Assembly: GCA_020436935.1 (NCBI GenBank)
Contig: JAGQWX010000004.1
Location: 114,387-178,386, forward strand
Source: Saprospiraceae bacterium
GTDB lineage: Bacteria; Bacteroidota; Bacteroidia; Chitinophagales; Saprospiraceae
Reading direction: 5' to 3'
Length of the DNA: 64,000 nt
The notes below the pieces were generated by a model. That model saw nothing but the letters and a program-made list of their open reading frames with translations, was not told the DNA's origin and made no database searches. Position numbers and translations under genes: made by a program. Position 1 is the stretch's first letter. Every line of letters begins with the position of its first letter. Positions 1-8,288 of this stretch are shown here, piece after piece.

Positions 1-2600
1 CACTTTCCATTTTCCGCAACAAAAATTTTGGGTTTCGTCCACAAGCCAACAAGAATCAACTCTTTTTTGCCGTCATTGTCCAAATCTGCCCATTTCGCAT
101 CGGTGATCCGGGTATTTTTTTCCCAATTGGGGAATGTTGTATTGAATTTCTCCTGAAAACTTCCATTGCCGGAATTGATATACAGCTTGTTTTCTGCGAC
201 TTCCGGGTATCTGCCCGGAATATACCCGCCAAAAGTCAATATGTCATCTTTCCCATCAGCATTGGCATCCAGGACCAAAGTTGAACGGTTATCGGAAGGT
301 AAGTCATCGTTGAATGTTGTTGATTTTGTAAAGCCTCCTTTGCCATTTCCAATATAAATGCGATCACTGAGCACAGGATCATTGGTAGCCAATAATCCAT
401 ATCCACCACTGGCAATGAAAACATCCGGAAATCCATCTGCATTAAAATCTCCCGTAACGATAGATGCATCAGCAAATGCCTTGTCTTTTTCAAAGTCAGC
501 AACCAGGCTTTTCTTAAAATTTCTTCCGACTTCGCCCAAATATAAACTAGCCGGCTGGTCTTTACCTCCGCCTATTATTAAATCATTTTTACCATCAAGA
601 TTAAAGTCTGCCGTAGCCATACAGGGGCCAAAATAGCTGGGTGAAGAAAACAACATCGGTTGTCGGTTGTAATCGTTGATATTTTCCTGTCGATGTACAA
701 AATCCAAACAAGCTATGGGTTTGAAAGTACTGGAGGCAAAACGTGAATTTGGATTTTTGGTGGATTCTGCCTCATGCTCTTCGATGATGGTCCTTGAATT
801 GACAGCAACATCCTTTATGAGCTGATATTTCCCTGAATTCCATAAAACCTCAATACTGTCTGCTTTCCCTTGATTCAAGCCGAAATGTAAAATTGGGCTT
901 ACCGAACTCAAATAAGCGCGGGCTGGCATCTGCAACATGGTCTGCTGGCTACCACCACTATGCACTATTACCCTACAGCCAATTCCCATAAGATTTGGAG
1001 GATTGCCTTTCAATTGTATTTGAATATAATTGTTTTGCTTCTTTTCAGAAACAAGGTTCTTCATGATGAAGGCTTCTTTATTGATGTTATTTACAATGAG
1101 GTCAAGGTCACCGTCATTATCAAGATCTGCATAAGCAGCACCATTGCTGTTGGATGGCTGAGCGATACCCCATGAATTGGTTACATTAGTAAATTGACCA
1201 ATTCCATTGTTATGAAACAATTGATTTTCAATATCAGATGCTGGCATATTGTTGATGATTTCGAGTACATCTTCCCTCTGGAGTCTGCCTTTTGATGCCA
1301 CATAATTTTCCATATAATTGATAAAATCAAGATTGGTATAATCGCGCAGATAACCATTGGTAATGTAAAGGTCTTTGAATCCATCATTGTCATAATCCGC
1401 GATCAGAGGCGCCCAGGACCAATCGGTATTGGATATGCCTGTGATTTGACCAATTTCAGCAAATCTGCCATTTCCCGTATTGACCTGGAGCATGTTTCTC
1501 ATCAGTTGATCATGAAAGCCACTCCTTTTGTTCTCTTCGTATTTATTGTAATTGTCAGGGGCCATCAAGAGTTTTTGCCGCTTTTCGTCCCTGGGCAACA
1601 TATCCAGTGTCACAATATCGTCCATACCATCATTGTTGATGTCAGCTACGTCATTGCCCATTGAAAATTGACTGTTGTGCCCAAGATAAGTGCTTATTTC
1701 GTTGGCAAATCCTTTGCCTTGTTTGTTGATGTATACATAATCAGGAACAGCATAATCATTGGAGACATAAAAATCATACCAGCCATCGTTGTTGAAATCG
1801 CCGACACCTAAACCAAGACCATATGATAAGACCGAACCATTGATGCCAAAGGATTGGGTTTTGTCCACATATTTTTCTCCTTCTTTGACAAAATATCTCA
1901 GACCCATGTCAGGGCTATCCTGATTGAATAATTCCGCTGTACCTGATTCGTTGAGCAGTGGCAGGTTCTTGGGATTGTGGTTGAGCAGCAATACTTCAAG
2001 TGATCCATTTTTGTCGAAGTCAAAAAAGTATGCCTGATTGGTGAAAGCTCGACTATCGAGTCCATATGCCTCCGCCATGTCTTCAAATTGTGGAATGCCT
2101 TCAGCATCATTGCCCTTGTTGACAAAAAGTTGGTTTTTTCTTTTCTCCTCTGGCATTGCTCCCGAATATGAAAGGTAAATGTCTGGAAGTCCATCACTGT
2201 TGATGTCTACTACAGTTGCTCCTGTCTTCCATGGCCCTGGTCTTCCTGCAACACCTGCCTTTGTACTTACATCCCTGAAGCTGAAGTTGTGCTCATTTAA
2301 ATACAACTTGCATTCGGTCATATTTGCTGTAAAATAGATGTCAATCCATCCATCATTATTGAAATCTGCGGTCACAACACCACCGCCGTTGTAGAAATAT
2401 TCATACATCAGGATGTTGGTATTGAGGCCTTCATCCAGATAATTATTAAATAAAACGCCTGACATGGAAGAAGGGACATATTCAAACATTGCCTCCTCAA
2501 TATTTGCTGATGTTTTGGCCATATCTTCAGCGCGCTCACCTCCACAGCCAAAAAATAGAATTAAAAATGCGTATGTGACTAACGTAAATAAAGGTCTCAA
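1..2600 (-). CDS. FG-GAP/VCBS repeat lipoprotein with ASPIC/UnbV domain (CRTAC1-like), 3' end beyond window
   Basis: The minus-strand frame is open from about 2600 to the window edge, so the C-terminus is missing. The N-terminus has a hydrophobic stretch ending in FFGC followed by GG, a lipoprotein signal. At least ten copies of the FG-GAP/VCBS type follow (for example ADFNNDGWIDIYF, GDFNNDGWYDFYV, YADLDNDGDLDLIV). These are calcium-binding beta-propeller blades. An ASPIC/UnbV-like segment (IQIQLKGNPPNLMGIGCRV) sits between two propeller-like blocks. An in-frame TAA lies just upstream, and the first ATG would remove the signal peptide, so I chose the TTG at 2600. The gene follows susC and susD on the same strand. 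Proteins of this type often accompany SusC/SusD pairs in marine and sludge Bacteroidota and are probably surface-exposed; the ligand is unknown. Family call is firm, function is not. Confidence 0.88.
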   Translation of the reverse strand, partial: MRPLFTLVTYAFLILFFGCGGERAEDMAKTSANIEEAMFEYVPSSMSGVLFNNYLDEGLNTNILMYEYFYNGGGVVTADFNNDGWIDIYFTANMTECKLYLNEHNFSFRDVSTKAGVAGRPGPWKTGATVVDINSDGLPDIYLSYSGAMPEEKRKNQLFVNKGNDAEGIPQFEDMAEAYGLDSRAFTNQAYFFDFDKNGSLEVLLLNHNPKNLPLLNESGTAELFNQDSPDMGLRYFVKEGEKYVDKTQSFGINGSVLSYGLGLGVGDFNNDGWYDFYVSNDYAVPDYVYINKQGKGFANEISTYLGHNSQFSMGNDVADINNDGMDDIVTLDMLPRDEKRQKLLMAPDNYNKYEENKRSGFHDQLMRNMLQVNTGNGRFAEIGQITGISNTDWSWAPLIADYDNDGFKDLYITNGYLRDYTNLDFINYMENYVASKGRLQREDVLEIINNMPASDIENQLFHNNGIGQFTNVTNSWGIAQPSNSNGAAYADLDNDGDLDLIVNNINKEAFIMKNLVSEKKQNNYIQIQLKGNPPNLMGIGCRVIVHSGGSQQTMLQMPARAYLSSVSPILHFGLNQGKADSIEVLWNSGKYQLIKDVAVNSRTIIEEHEAESTKNPNSRFASSTFKPIACLDFVHRQENINDYNRQPMLFSSPSYFGPCMATADFNLDGKNDLIIGGGKDQPASLYLGEVGRNFKKSLVADFEKDKAFADASIVTGDFNADGFPDVFIASGGYGLLATNDPVLSDRIYIGNGKGGFTKSTTFNDDLPSDNRSTLVLDANADGKDDILTFGGYIPGRYPEVAENKLYINSGNGSFQEKFNTTFPNWEKNTRITDAKWADLDNDGKKELILVGLWTKPKIFVAENGK

Positions 2601-2706
2601 GACAGATAAAATTTATTTCAGAAATATAAAGCCACCAAATGAATTATTCCAACTTGGTGACATAAATCCTCATTTGCTTCTTGTGGTGGTTTTAAGTAAA
2701 ATGAAA

Positions 2707-2729
2707 TGCGCTTACAAAATGTAAGCGCA
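2707..2729 (-). terminator. Perfect 10-bp hairpin between susD and the FG-GAP gene
   Basis: A 10-bp perfect stem (TGCGCTTACA / TGTAAGCGCA) with a 3-nt loop lies 43 bases after the susD stop. On the minus strand it is followed by a T-rich run (TTTCATTTTACTT). It looks like a weak intrinsic terminator or attenuator that lowers readthrough from susCD into the FG-GAP gene. Confidence 0.6.
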
Positions 2730-2771
2730 ATCCATCGTTAAAGTTATAAATGTAGTTAAAGTAAAACTCAA

Positions 2772-4652
2772 TTAGTAACCAGGGTTTTGTACAAGATTTG
2801 TGTTTCGGAACATTTCATCTCTATCCAATGGTCTGAAATACAGTTTATCATCCCATTTCCTGGTTTCGTTTTCAGTATTTTCAACAACTGTGTACGTATA
2901 ATCGTAAGTCGTTGGATCATATCGGTATGGGGTCAAAGCCGTTTTGCCAGGTTTTAATTTCCCTCTGATGTCAATGGTCTGAATGCCCCGGCCAAGAGTA
3001 GTTCGACCAATCATCCAACGCCTTGCATCAAAGTAGCGGTGCTCTTCATAAGACAATTCTATCCGTCTTTCATTTCGGTATCTTTGCCTTAAAGCATCAC
3101 CTGAATCTGTAACAGCCGGCATGCCTACCCTAAATCTGATCTTGTTCAGCCAGGTTCTGGCTTCAGCTTCTTCACCCAATTCAATACAAGCTTCAATGTA
3201 ATTGAGTGCCATTTCTGTAACCCTGATGAAAGGGAAAGGCACTACTTGACCATTGGATTGATTATCAGGCAAAGCAGGATTTGGATCAAGGAACTTCCTG
3301 GTGTAGTAATGCGTACGGCTTCCATTCCAGTTTTCAATCGGGGATTCTCTGGTATCTATACCATTGATTGTGCCACCTTTTCCATCATCATAGTATCCGG
3401 TTTGAACCTGATTTGCAGGGTCTAAGGCAGTAACATCTGATGGTCTTGGTTTCCAATCTGATCCGTCATGCATCACATGTGCCTTAAATCTGGGATCTCT
3501 GTTGGTATATGGACTTGCCTTGTGAGCAGGATTACTCCAGTTAAATTTTGATCCGTCCATCATTTCATAGTCATCAACAAGTTGTTGAATAGGTGTATTT
3601 CCAGCCCAGTTGTGGTACCCATTAGGCCCGTTATTGATACCATAATGTATACCTCCTAAAGGCCAGTTGTCCTCTCTTGTGAAGGCTGTAGAGTGTGTTC
3701 TTTCAAACAGCAATTCTGCCGAAGCACTCGCATCAGCAACTGCGCTTCCTCCACCCATGGCCATGGCAATGGCATTTTTTGTGCCTTCCTCTGCTGAAAC
3801 AGGTGCACTTAAGTCCATTTTATAGCCTGAAGTTGCATCCAAAACGGCCTTTGCGGCATCTTTCGCAGCCCTCCACCTAGCGGCCCTGTCACCACCGACG
3901 TTTGCCACCAGTGCAACATTGGAGTACCCACTATGAGCTGTAGATTTTGATTGTGCCGTAGGACCGTCAAATAAATCACTCGCCGTGTAAAGTAGAATTC
4001 TGGACTTTAAACCCATTGCCGAAAGCTTGGAAGCTCTGCCGGGTGTTTCTGGTTTCCCGTCAAGCAACTGAATGGCTTTTTCAAGATCAGCAAGCATGAA
4101 AGTCACACATTCTGCCCAAGTACTTCTTGGCACAAGATAATCGTCATTTAAGCCGAGCGGCTTATCAATGATGGGCACACCACCAAACAATCTGGTCAAC
4201 TCATGGTAGTAGTATGCTCTAAGGAAATAAGACTCACCCAAAAGTCTATCTTTTAAAACATTGTCATCAAAGGTCGCTTCAGGCAAATTTGCAATAGCAA
4301 TATTGGCAGATCTTATTGCAAGATACATTTCACCCCATTGCCTCGTAACTCTGTCATTGCCCTGATTGGTTGGAGACAAAGTAGCTTCTGTAGTGACTTG
4401 TATGCCTCTACCAGCGTGCGTAAACATGGCTTCATCGGTATATGCTGCCAATGCTTCTTCTTCGAATCCGCCATATCCCAATGCTGAATACACATTAAAG
4501 ACAAAGGCTTGTGACAAAGGGCCATCGCCCCACACAGCATCACTCGAAATTTTATCCAGTGGTTTTGTATTCAGGAAGTCGTCATTACAACTCACCGGAA
4601 TCAAAAATAAAACAGCAAGGACGATATAGTAATAATTGTATTTTTTCATCAT
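2772..4652 (-). CDS. RagB/SusD family nutrient-uptake lipoprotein
   Basis: This 626-residue protein is the surface lipoprotein that caps a SusC transporter and captures the substrate. The signal peptide ends at the lipobox PVSC, Cys at about 22, followed by NDDFLNTKPLDKIS, a typical SusD N-terminus. The middle has the TPR-like signature with FLRAYYYHELTRLFGGVPII, and the C-terminal part has EMALNYIEACIELGE and RYRNERRIELSYEEHRYFDARRW, hallmarks of the family. The length is slightly above the usual 500-600. It starts 8 bp after the susC stop, so the two are co-transcribed. No glycoside hydrolase or peptidase lies next to the pair, so the substrate cannot be read from context. Confidence 0.96.
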   Translation of the reverse strand: MMKKYNYYYIVLAVLFLIPVSCNDDFLNTKPLDKISSDAVWGDGPLSQAFVFNVYSALGYGGFEEEALAAYTDEAMFTHAGRGIQVTTEATLSPTNQGNDRVTRQWGEMYLAIRSANIAIANLPEATFDDNVLKDRLLGESYFLRAYYYHELTRLFGGVPIIDKPLGLNDDYLVPRSTWAECVTFMLADLEKAIQLLDGKPETPGRASKLSAMGLKSRILLYTASDLFDGPTAQSKSTAHSGYSNVALVANVGGDRAARWRAAKDAAKAVLDATSGYKMDLSAPVSAEEGTKNAIAMAMGGGSAVADASASAELLFERTHSTAFTREDNWPLGGIHYGINNGPNGYHNWAGNTPIQQLVDDYEMMDGSKFNWSNPAHKASPYTNRDPRFKAHVMHDGSDWKPRPSDVTALDPANQVQTGYYDDGKGGTINGIDTRESPIENWNGSRTHYYTRKFLDPNPALPDNQSNGQVVPFPFIRVTEMALNYIEACIELGEEAEARTWLNKIRFRVGMPAVTDSGDALRQRYRNERRIELSYEEHRYFDARRWMIGRTTLGRGIQTIDIRGKLKPGKTALTPYRYDPTTYDYTYTVVENTENETRKWDDKLYFRPLDRDEMFRNTNLVQNPGY

Positions 4653-4660
4653 CTTCCTTT

Positions 4661-7600
4661 TTAAAATGTTACGTTAACTCCCGTATTCCAGACTCTTGCC
4701 TGAGGGTAAAATTGTCCGCTCTGAGAATCTGTTTCAGGGTCAAATAAGCCGTGCTTGTCAATGGTTAGCAAGTTCAATCCATTGACATACAACCTGATAT
4801 TGCTTATACCTGCATTCCTGATCTTCTCATTTGCAAGGTTATAGGCCAATTCCAGGTTTTTTAATCTCACATAATCCTTGGAAAATAAATAATAAGTATT
4901 GTTTCCAAACCCTCCACCGGTGAAATAAGTATCACCTCTGGAAGCCAACCTGGGATGTTCGCTGCTAGGATTATCGATCGACCATCTGTTGTCATACATA
5001 TACTTCAGGAAGTTACCAATATCTCCTGATTCAGTTTGTACCCTTATGGCTGCTCCCATTGCTCCTTGAAGCAAAAAGGATAAGTCAAAGTTTTTGTATG
5101 AGGCTGAGAAAGTGCCACCAAAGTTGAAGGTTGGAGTATTGTTGGTAGCAATTCTTTCCTGATCGTCAGCATCGATTTTTCCATCACCGTTCAAATCTTC
5201 AAATTTCATGTCACCAGGAATCAATTGGCCTGTTACCGTGCTATAATCGATTTTGTTTGCTTCTATTTCGGCCTGATCTTTAAATACTCCTGCTGATTTA
5301 TAGACCAAATAAGCTCCAATTGGTTTGCCCTCCTGCAATTGATAGTCAGGCGCCCCCGGAACTTCATCCATAAATACCACAGTGTTTTTAGCAAATCCTC
5401 CATTGACGCCAGCTGAATACCTGAAACCTGAATTGTTTCCGCCGTTATACGTAAATCCAAATTCAAATCCGGTATTGTTGACTTTTCCAGCATTGACCGG
5501 AGGAAGTAATGAACTGATACCTGAAGATGCCGGAGTAGATCCTGACTTCTGAATCAAAATTTGATCTCTCTTATTGAGGAAGTATTCCAATGAGAAGTCC
5601 AGATTTCCAATGACTGTACCATCAAGACCAATGTTGAGGTTGTTTGCTCTTTCCCATGTAAAATCCGGGTTTGCAAGCACGGTTTCTCTCAATGTCGACA
5701 CCACTTGACCATTGATAGGAAATTCATCAAAGCTGTAAGTAGACAAAAATGCATACTCTTGGAGCTGGTTGTTGAAGAATACCTGGTCATTGCCCATTTG
5801 GCCATAAGAAGCTCTCAGTTTCAAATAATCGATGCCTTTGACATTGAAGAAGTCTTCTTTGGTGATGTTCCACCCTGCCAGAACGCCCGGGAAGAAACCA
5901 TATCTGCCTGATTCAGGAAAGATATATGATCCGTCATAACGTCCGATTACTTCCACAAGGTATTTATCAGAATAATTGTATTGTAATCTACCATAGTAAC
6001 CAAGTCTTGCCCTGTTATAGGCACTACCTCCCGTGTTCTGTTGAACGTTACCACCGGCAAAGATCTGATCGATGGCACTGGAAATGTAGTTTCTTCTGAA
6101 GGCATTAAAATTCTCACCTGTAAATGTTTCCTTAGTTACACCCAACAATGCATTGAATGAACTCTGATCGTTGATATTGGTTTCGTAAGTTGCATTTGCG
6201 GATAAGTTGGTATTGAGTACAGATCTTGAAGACTGGTTTAACCTTGGATCCGTAAAGTTGGACCTTACTGCAGGAACAAGCAAGGGATCTCCATTAGCGT
6301 CCCTTGATGTTCTGTCCCAGTAGTACAATTTCCATGGTGTCTGCCAAGCTTTGCTGATTTCATTGTTTTTGTCTATAGCTCCTGAAAGGTTGATTTTCAA
6401 ACCTGCAATCCAAGGGTTGCCGATAGAAACTCCACCATTGATTTGGGTATAATCTTTTGGATTTTTTACATATCCTGTTGCATTGGTGGTTATGACGTAT
6501 GGATTCTGACCATTTTCGATATCAGGACCAGGTAAGCCATTTGGCCATACTTCAGGTTCAGTTGGGCGACCTCTCATCAACATCCTGAAAATGGATCCCG
6601 CACTTTCCGTTGGAAAGTTTCTATCCTCTCTTCTTACCAATACACCCAAATTCGTATTGATGTATTTGTTGATCTTGGCGTCGAGATTCATCCGCACGTC
6701 GTACTGCTTGTAATAAGTTGCCGTGTTTTTGTAATAAGCATCCTGATCCAAATAACCCAGCGAACCAAAATACTTGATGTTTTCGGTACCGCCATTGACT
6801 TGAAGATTATGTCTGGATTGTGGTGACCACGTATTGAATGCATCTGCAAACCAGTCAGTGTCCGGATATCCCCATGGATCAGAACCGTCGCCATGTTTCT
6901 TTACAGCTTCAGGACTATAGTTGGCGTTGATGGTACCAACACCGGCTGTAGGTGAATCATAGGTACCAGTAGTTTGTATGGCACTCCATGCCTGAGACCA
7001 CTCATTTACCGGAATACTTTTATAGATCGGCAATTCATTCATGATATTGGCATATTCCACAGCATTGGACATTTCAGGAGTTCTTGTCGGTTGTGACCAA
7101 CCCTGATTGAATGAATAACTTACCGTAGGTTTTCCTGTCTTACCTCTTCTGGTCGTTATGAGGATGGCACCATTGGCAGCGCGTGCGCCATAAATTGCAG
7201 CTGATGCATCTTTCAGGACCGAAATAGATTCAACATCCTGGGGATTGAGTCTTCCCAATCCACCATCTCTGTCTGGAATACCATCGATTACTATCAAAGG
7301 AGAACTGTTGCCCAAGGTATTGATACCTCTAATGTTGATGCGAGCACCATCATAACCCGGTTCACCACTTGGTTGGATAACTACGAGGCCAGGCAACCTG
7401 CCAGCGAGAGAATTGGACATGTCTACTGCAGGAGACCTTGTCACAACACCACCATCAATTTGAGCGACTGCGCCTGTAACAGTAACTTTTCGTTGTGTAC
7501 CATACGCTACAACAACAACTTCATCTAGTACACTACCTTCTTCCAGGGTAATAGAAATATTGTTGTCTATACCTACACCGACTTCAGTAGTTTTGAAACC

Positions 7601-7828
7601 CGTGTAGGAAAATACCAATGTGTCACCGGTGTTTGCGGTGAGTGAGTAATTGCCATCAAAATCAGTCACTGTTCCTGTAGCGGTATTTTTAATCAAAATA
7701 TTGACACCTATCAAGGGGTCATTCTTTTGATCGACTACCTTACCGGAAACAGTCATCTGACCGATGGCCAATGAAGCAATAAATAGCCCCACCAAAAGCA
7801 AGAACTGTTTTCGTAGAAATTGTTTCAT
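4661..7828 (-). CDS. SusC/RagA family TonB-linked outer membrane transporter
   Basis: The 1055-residue protein imports a substrate across the outer membrane using TonB energy, partnered with the SusD lipoprotein encoded just downstream. After a signal peptide (MKQFLRKQFLLLVGLFIASLAIG) comes a CarboxypepD_reg-like domain (SGKVVDQKNDPLIGVNI). The SusC signature follows: the LDEVVVVAYGTQ region, then a plug domain with SISVLKDASAAIYGARAANGAI, and a long beta-barrel ending in an aromatic-terminated strand (VNVTF). The open frame extends 43 codons further upstream, but the signal peptide begins at the ATG at 7826-7828, and the predicted promoter lies at 8009-8037. I therefore start there. There is no FecR-type anti-sigma extension, so the trigger is more likely a DNA-binding repressor or activator than an ECF system. 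Confidence 0.96.
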   Translation of the reverse strand: MKQFLRKQFLLLVGLFIASLAIGQMTVSGKVVDQKNDPLIGVNILIKNTATGTVTDFDGNYSLTANTGDTLVFSYTGFKTTEVGVGIDNNISITLEEGSVLDEVVVVAYGTQRKVTVTGAVAQIDGGVVTRSPAVDMSNSLAGRLPGLVVIQPSGEPGYDGARINIRGINTLGNSSPLIVIDGIPDRDGGLGRLNPQDVESISVLKDASAAIYGARAANGAILITTRRGKTGKPTVSYSFNQGWSQPTRTPEMSNAVEYANIMNELPIYKSIPVNEWSQAWSAIQTTGTYDSPTAGVGTINANYSPEAVKKHGDGSDPWGYPDTDWFADAFNTWSPQSRHNLQVNGGTENIKYFGSLGYLDQDAYYKNTATYYKQYDVRMNLDAKINKYINTNLGVLVRREDRNFPTESAGSIFRMLMRGRPTEPEVWPNGLPGPDIENGQNPYVITTNATGYVKNPKDYTQINGGVSIGNPWIAGLKINLSGAIDKNNEISKAWQTPWKLYYWDRTSRDANGDPLLVPAVRSNFTDPRLNQSSRSVLNTNLSANATYETNINDQSSFNALLGVTKETFTGENFNAFRRNYISSAIDQIFAGGNVQQNTGGSAYNRARLGYYGRLQYNYSDKYLVEVIGRYDGSYIFPESGRYGFFPGVLAGWNITKEDFFNVKGIDYLKLRASYGQMGNDQVFFNNQLQEYAFLSTYSFDEFPINGQVVSTLRETVLANPDFTWERANNLNIGLDGTVIGNLDFSLEYFLNKRDQILIQKSGSTPASSGISSLLPPVNAGKVNNTGFEFGFTYNGGNNSGFRYSAGVNGGFAKNTVVFMDEVPGAPDYQLQEGKPIGAYLVYKSAGVFKDQAEIEANKIDYSTVTGQLIPGDMKFEDLNGDGKIDADDQERIATNNTPTFNFGGTFSASYKNFDLSFLLQGAMGAAIRVQTESGDIGNFLKYMYDNRWSIDNPSSEHPRLASRGDTYFTGGGFGNNTYYLFSKDYVRLKNLELAYNLANEKIRNAGISNIRLYVNGLNLLTIDKHGLFDPETDSQSGQFYPQARVWNTGVNVTF

Positions 7829-7978
7829 ACTTAAGAATTTAAATAAATCAAATAGAGAAGTTAATTGTGTACCTGGTGTCAGCCATGCTATTGTAGATTG
7901 AGGAAAGCTTATGCTCCTCTTTGAAGAATCAAATGATATGTATTGAATCCTGGCCAACTTTAACGATTGTAGTATATT

Positions 7979-7997
7979 AAACGTATTTAGTACGCTT
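7979..7997. promoter_or_regulatory. Candidate operator, palindrome copy 1 (upstream of susC)
   Basis: The sequence AAACGTATTTAGTACGCTT is a dyad with outer AA/TT and core CGTAT/TACG arms. It matches the copy at 8179-8197 at 15 of 19 positions. It lies just downstream of the predicted susC transcription start, where a bound repressor would block transcription. The regulator is not encoded in the window next to it. Confidence 0.5.
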
Positions 7998-8008
7998 ATT
8001 TGCTAAGA

Positions 8009-8037
8009 CAAATATATATTATTTTTTTCATTCCAAA
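8009..8037 (-). promoter_or_regulatory. Candidate susC promoter
   Basis: On the minus strand there is TTTG at 8037-8034, a 17-bp spacer, and TATATTTG at 8016-8009. This fits the Bacteroidota -33 TTTG / -7 TAnnTTTG pattern apart from a slightly short spacer (19-21 is usual). Confidence 0.45.
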
Positions 8038-8178
8038 TAATATTTGCATGTTTAAAGTATACAAATATTTTTCAATCTGCATGACGTTACATATACGACT
8101 TTATATTTTGTATAATTGACAATAAGCCGTTTAGGCTTTAATAAATATTTTTTGCAATTTGTTGATTATCACCGTTTT

Positions 8179-8197
8179 AAGCGTATTTTATACGGTT
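8179..8197. promoter_or_regulatory. Candidate operator, palindrome copy 2
   Basis: The sequence AAGCGTATTTTATACGGTT has a perfect CGTAT-N3-ATACG core and is the second copy of the dyad at 7979-7997, exactly 200 bp away. It is also flanked by an ACCGT/ACGGT inverted repeat (8171-8175 and 8192-8196). It lies upstream of the exonuclease promoter candidate. Confidence 0.5.
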
Positions 8198-8224
8198 ATT
8201 AATATTAAGATTTTTTTAAGAATA

Positions 8225-8254
8225 TTGGCGATAGCTGAAGAAATTTTTACCTTG
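8225..8254 (+). promoter_or_regulatory. Candidate promoter of the exonuclease-GIY-YIG gene
   Basis: TTGG at 8225-8228 is followed after 19 bp by TACCTTG at 8248-8254, close to the Bacteroidota consensus. The ATG at 8289 is 35 bases downstream. Confidence 0.45.
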
Positions 8255-8288
8255 TAAAAAATGTTGCTCTCCTCAGGGAAATAAGCCT

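Larger units (their letters stand above)
7829..8288. promoter_or_regulatory. Divergent intergenic region between susC and the exonuclease gene
   Basis: These 460 AT-rich bases hold no convincing gene. They contain a susC promoter candidate, an exonuclease promoter candidate, and two 19-bp palindromes listed separately. A third, weaker CGT-N7-ACG dyad is at 8085-8097. A short inverted repeat AAGCC/GGCTT lies near 8123-8137. The long 5' region of susC suggests regulated expression. Confidence 0.6.

Noticed and set aside
7829..7957. Extra 43 codons at the start of the susC frame
   Set aside because: The signal peptide begins at 7828, and the extension has no signal or domain features.
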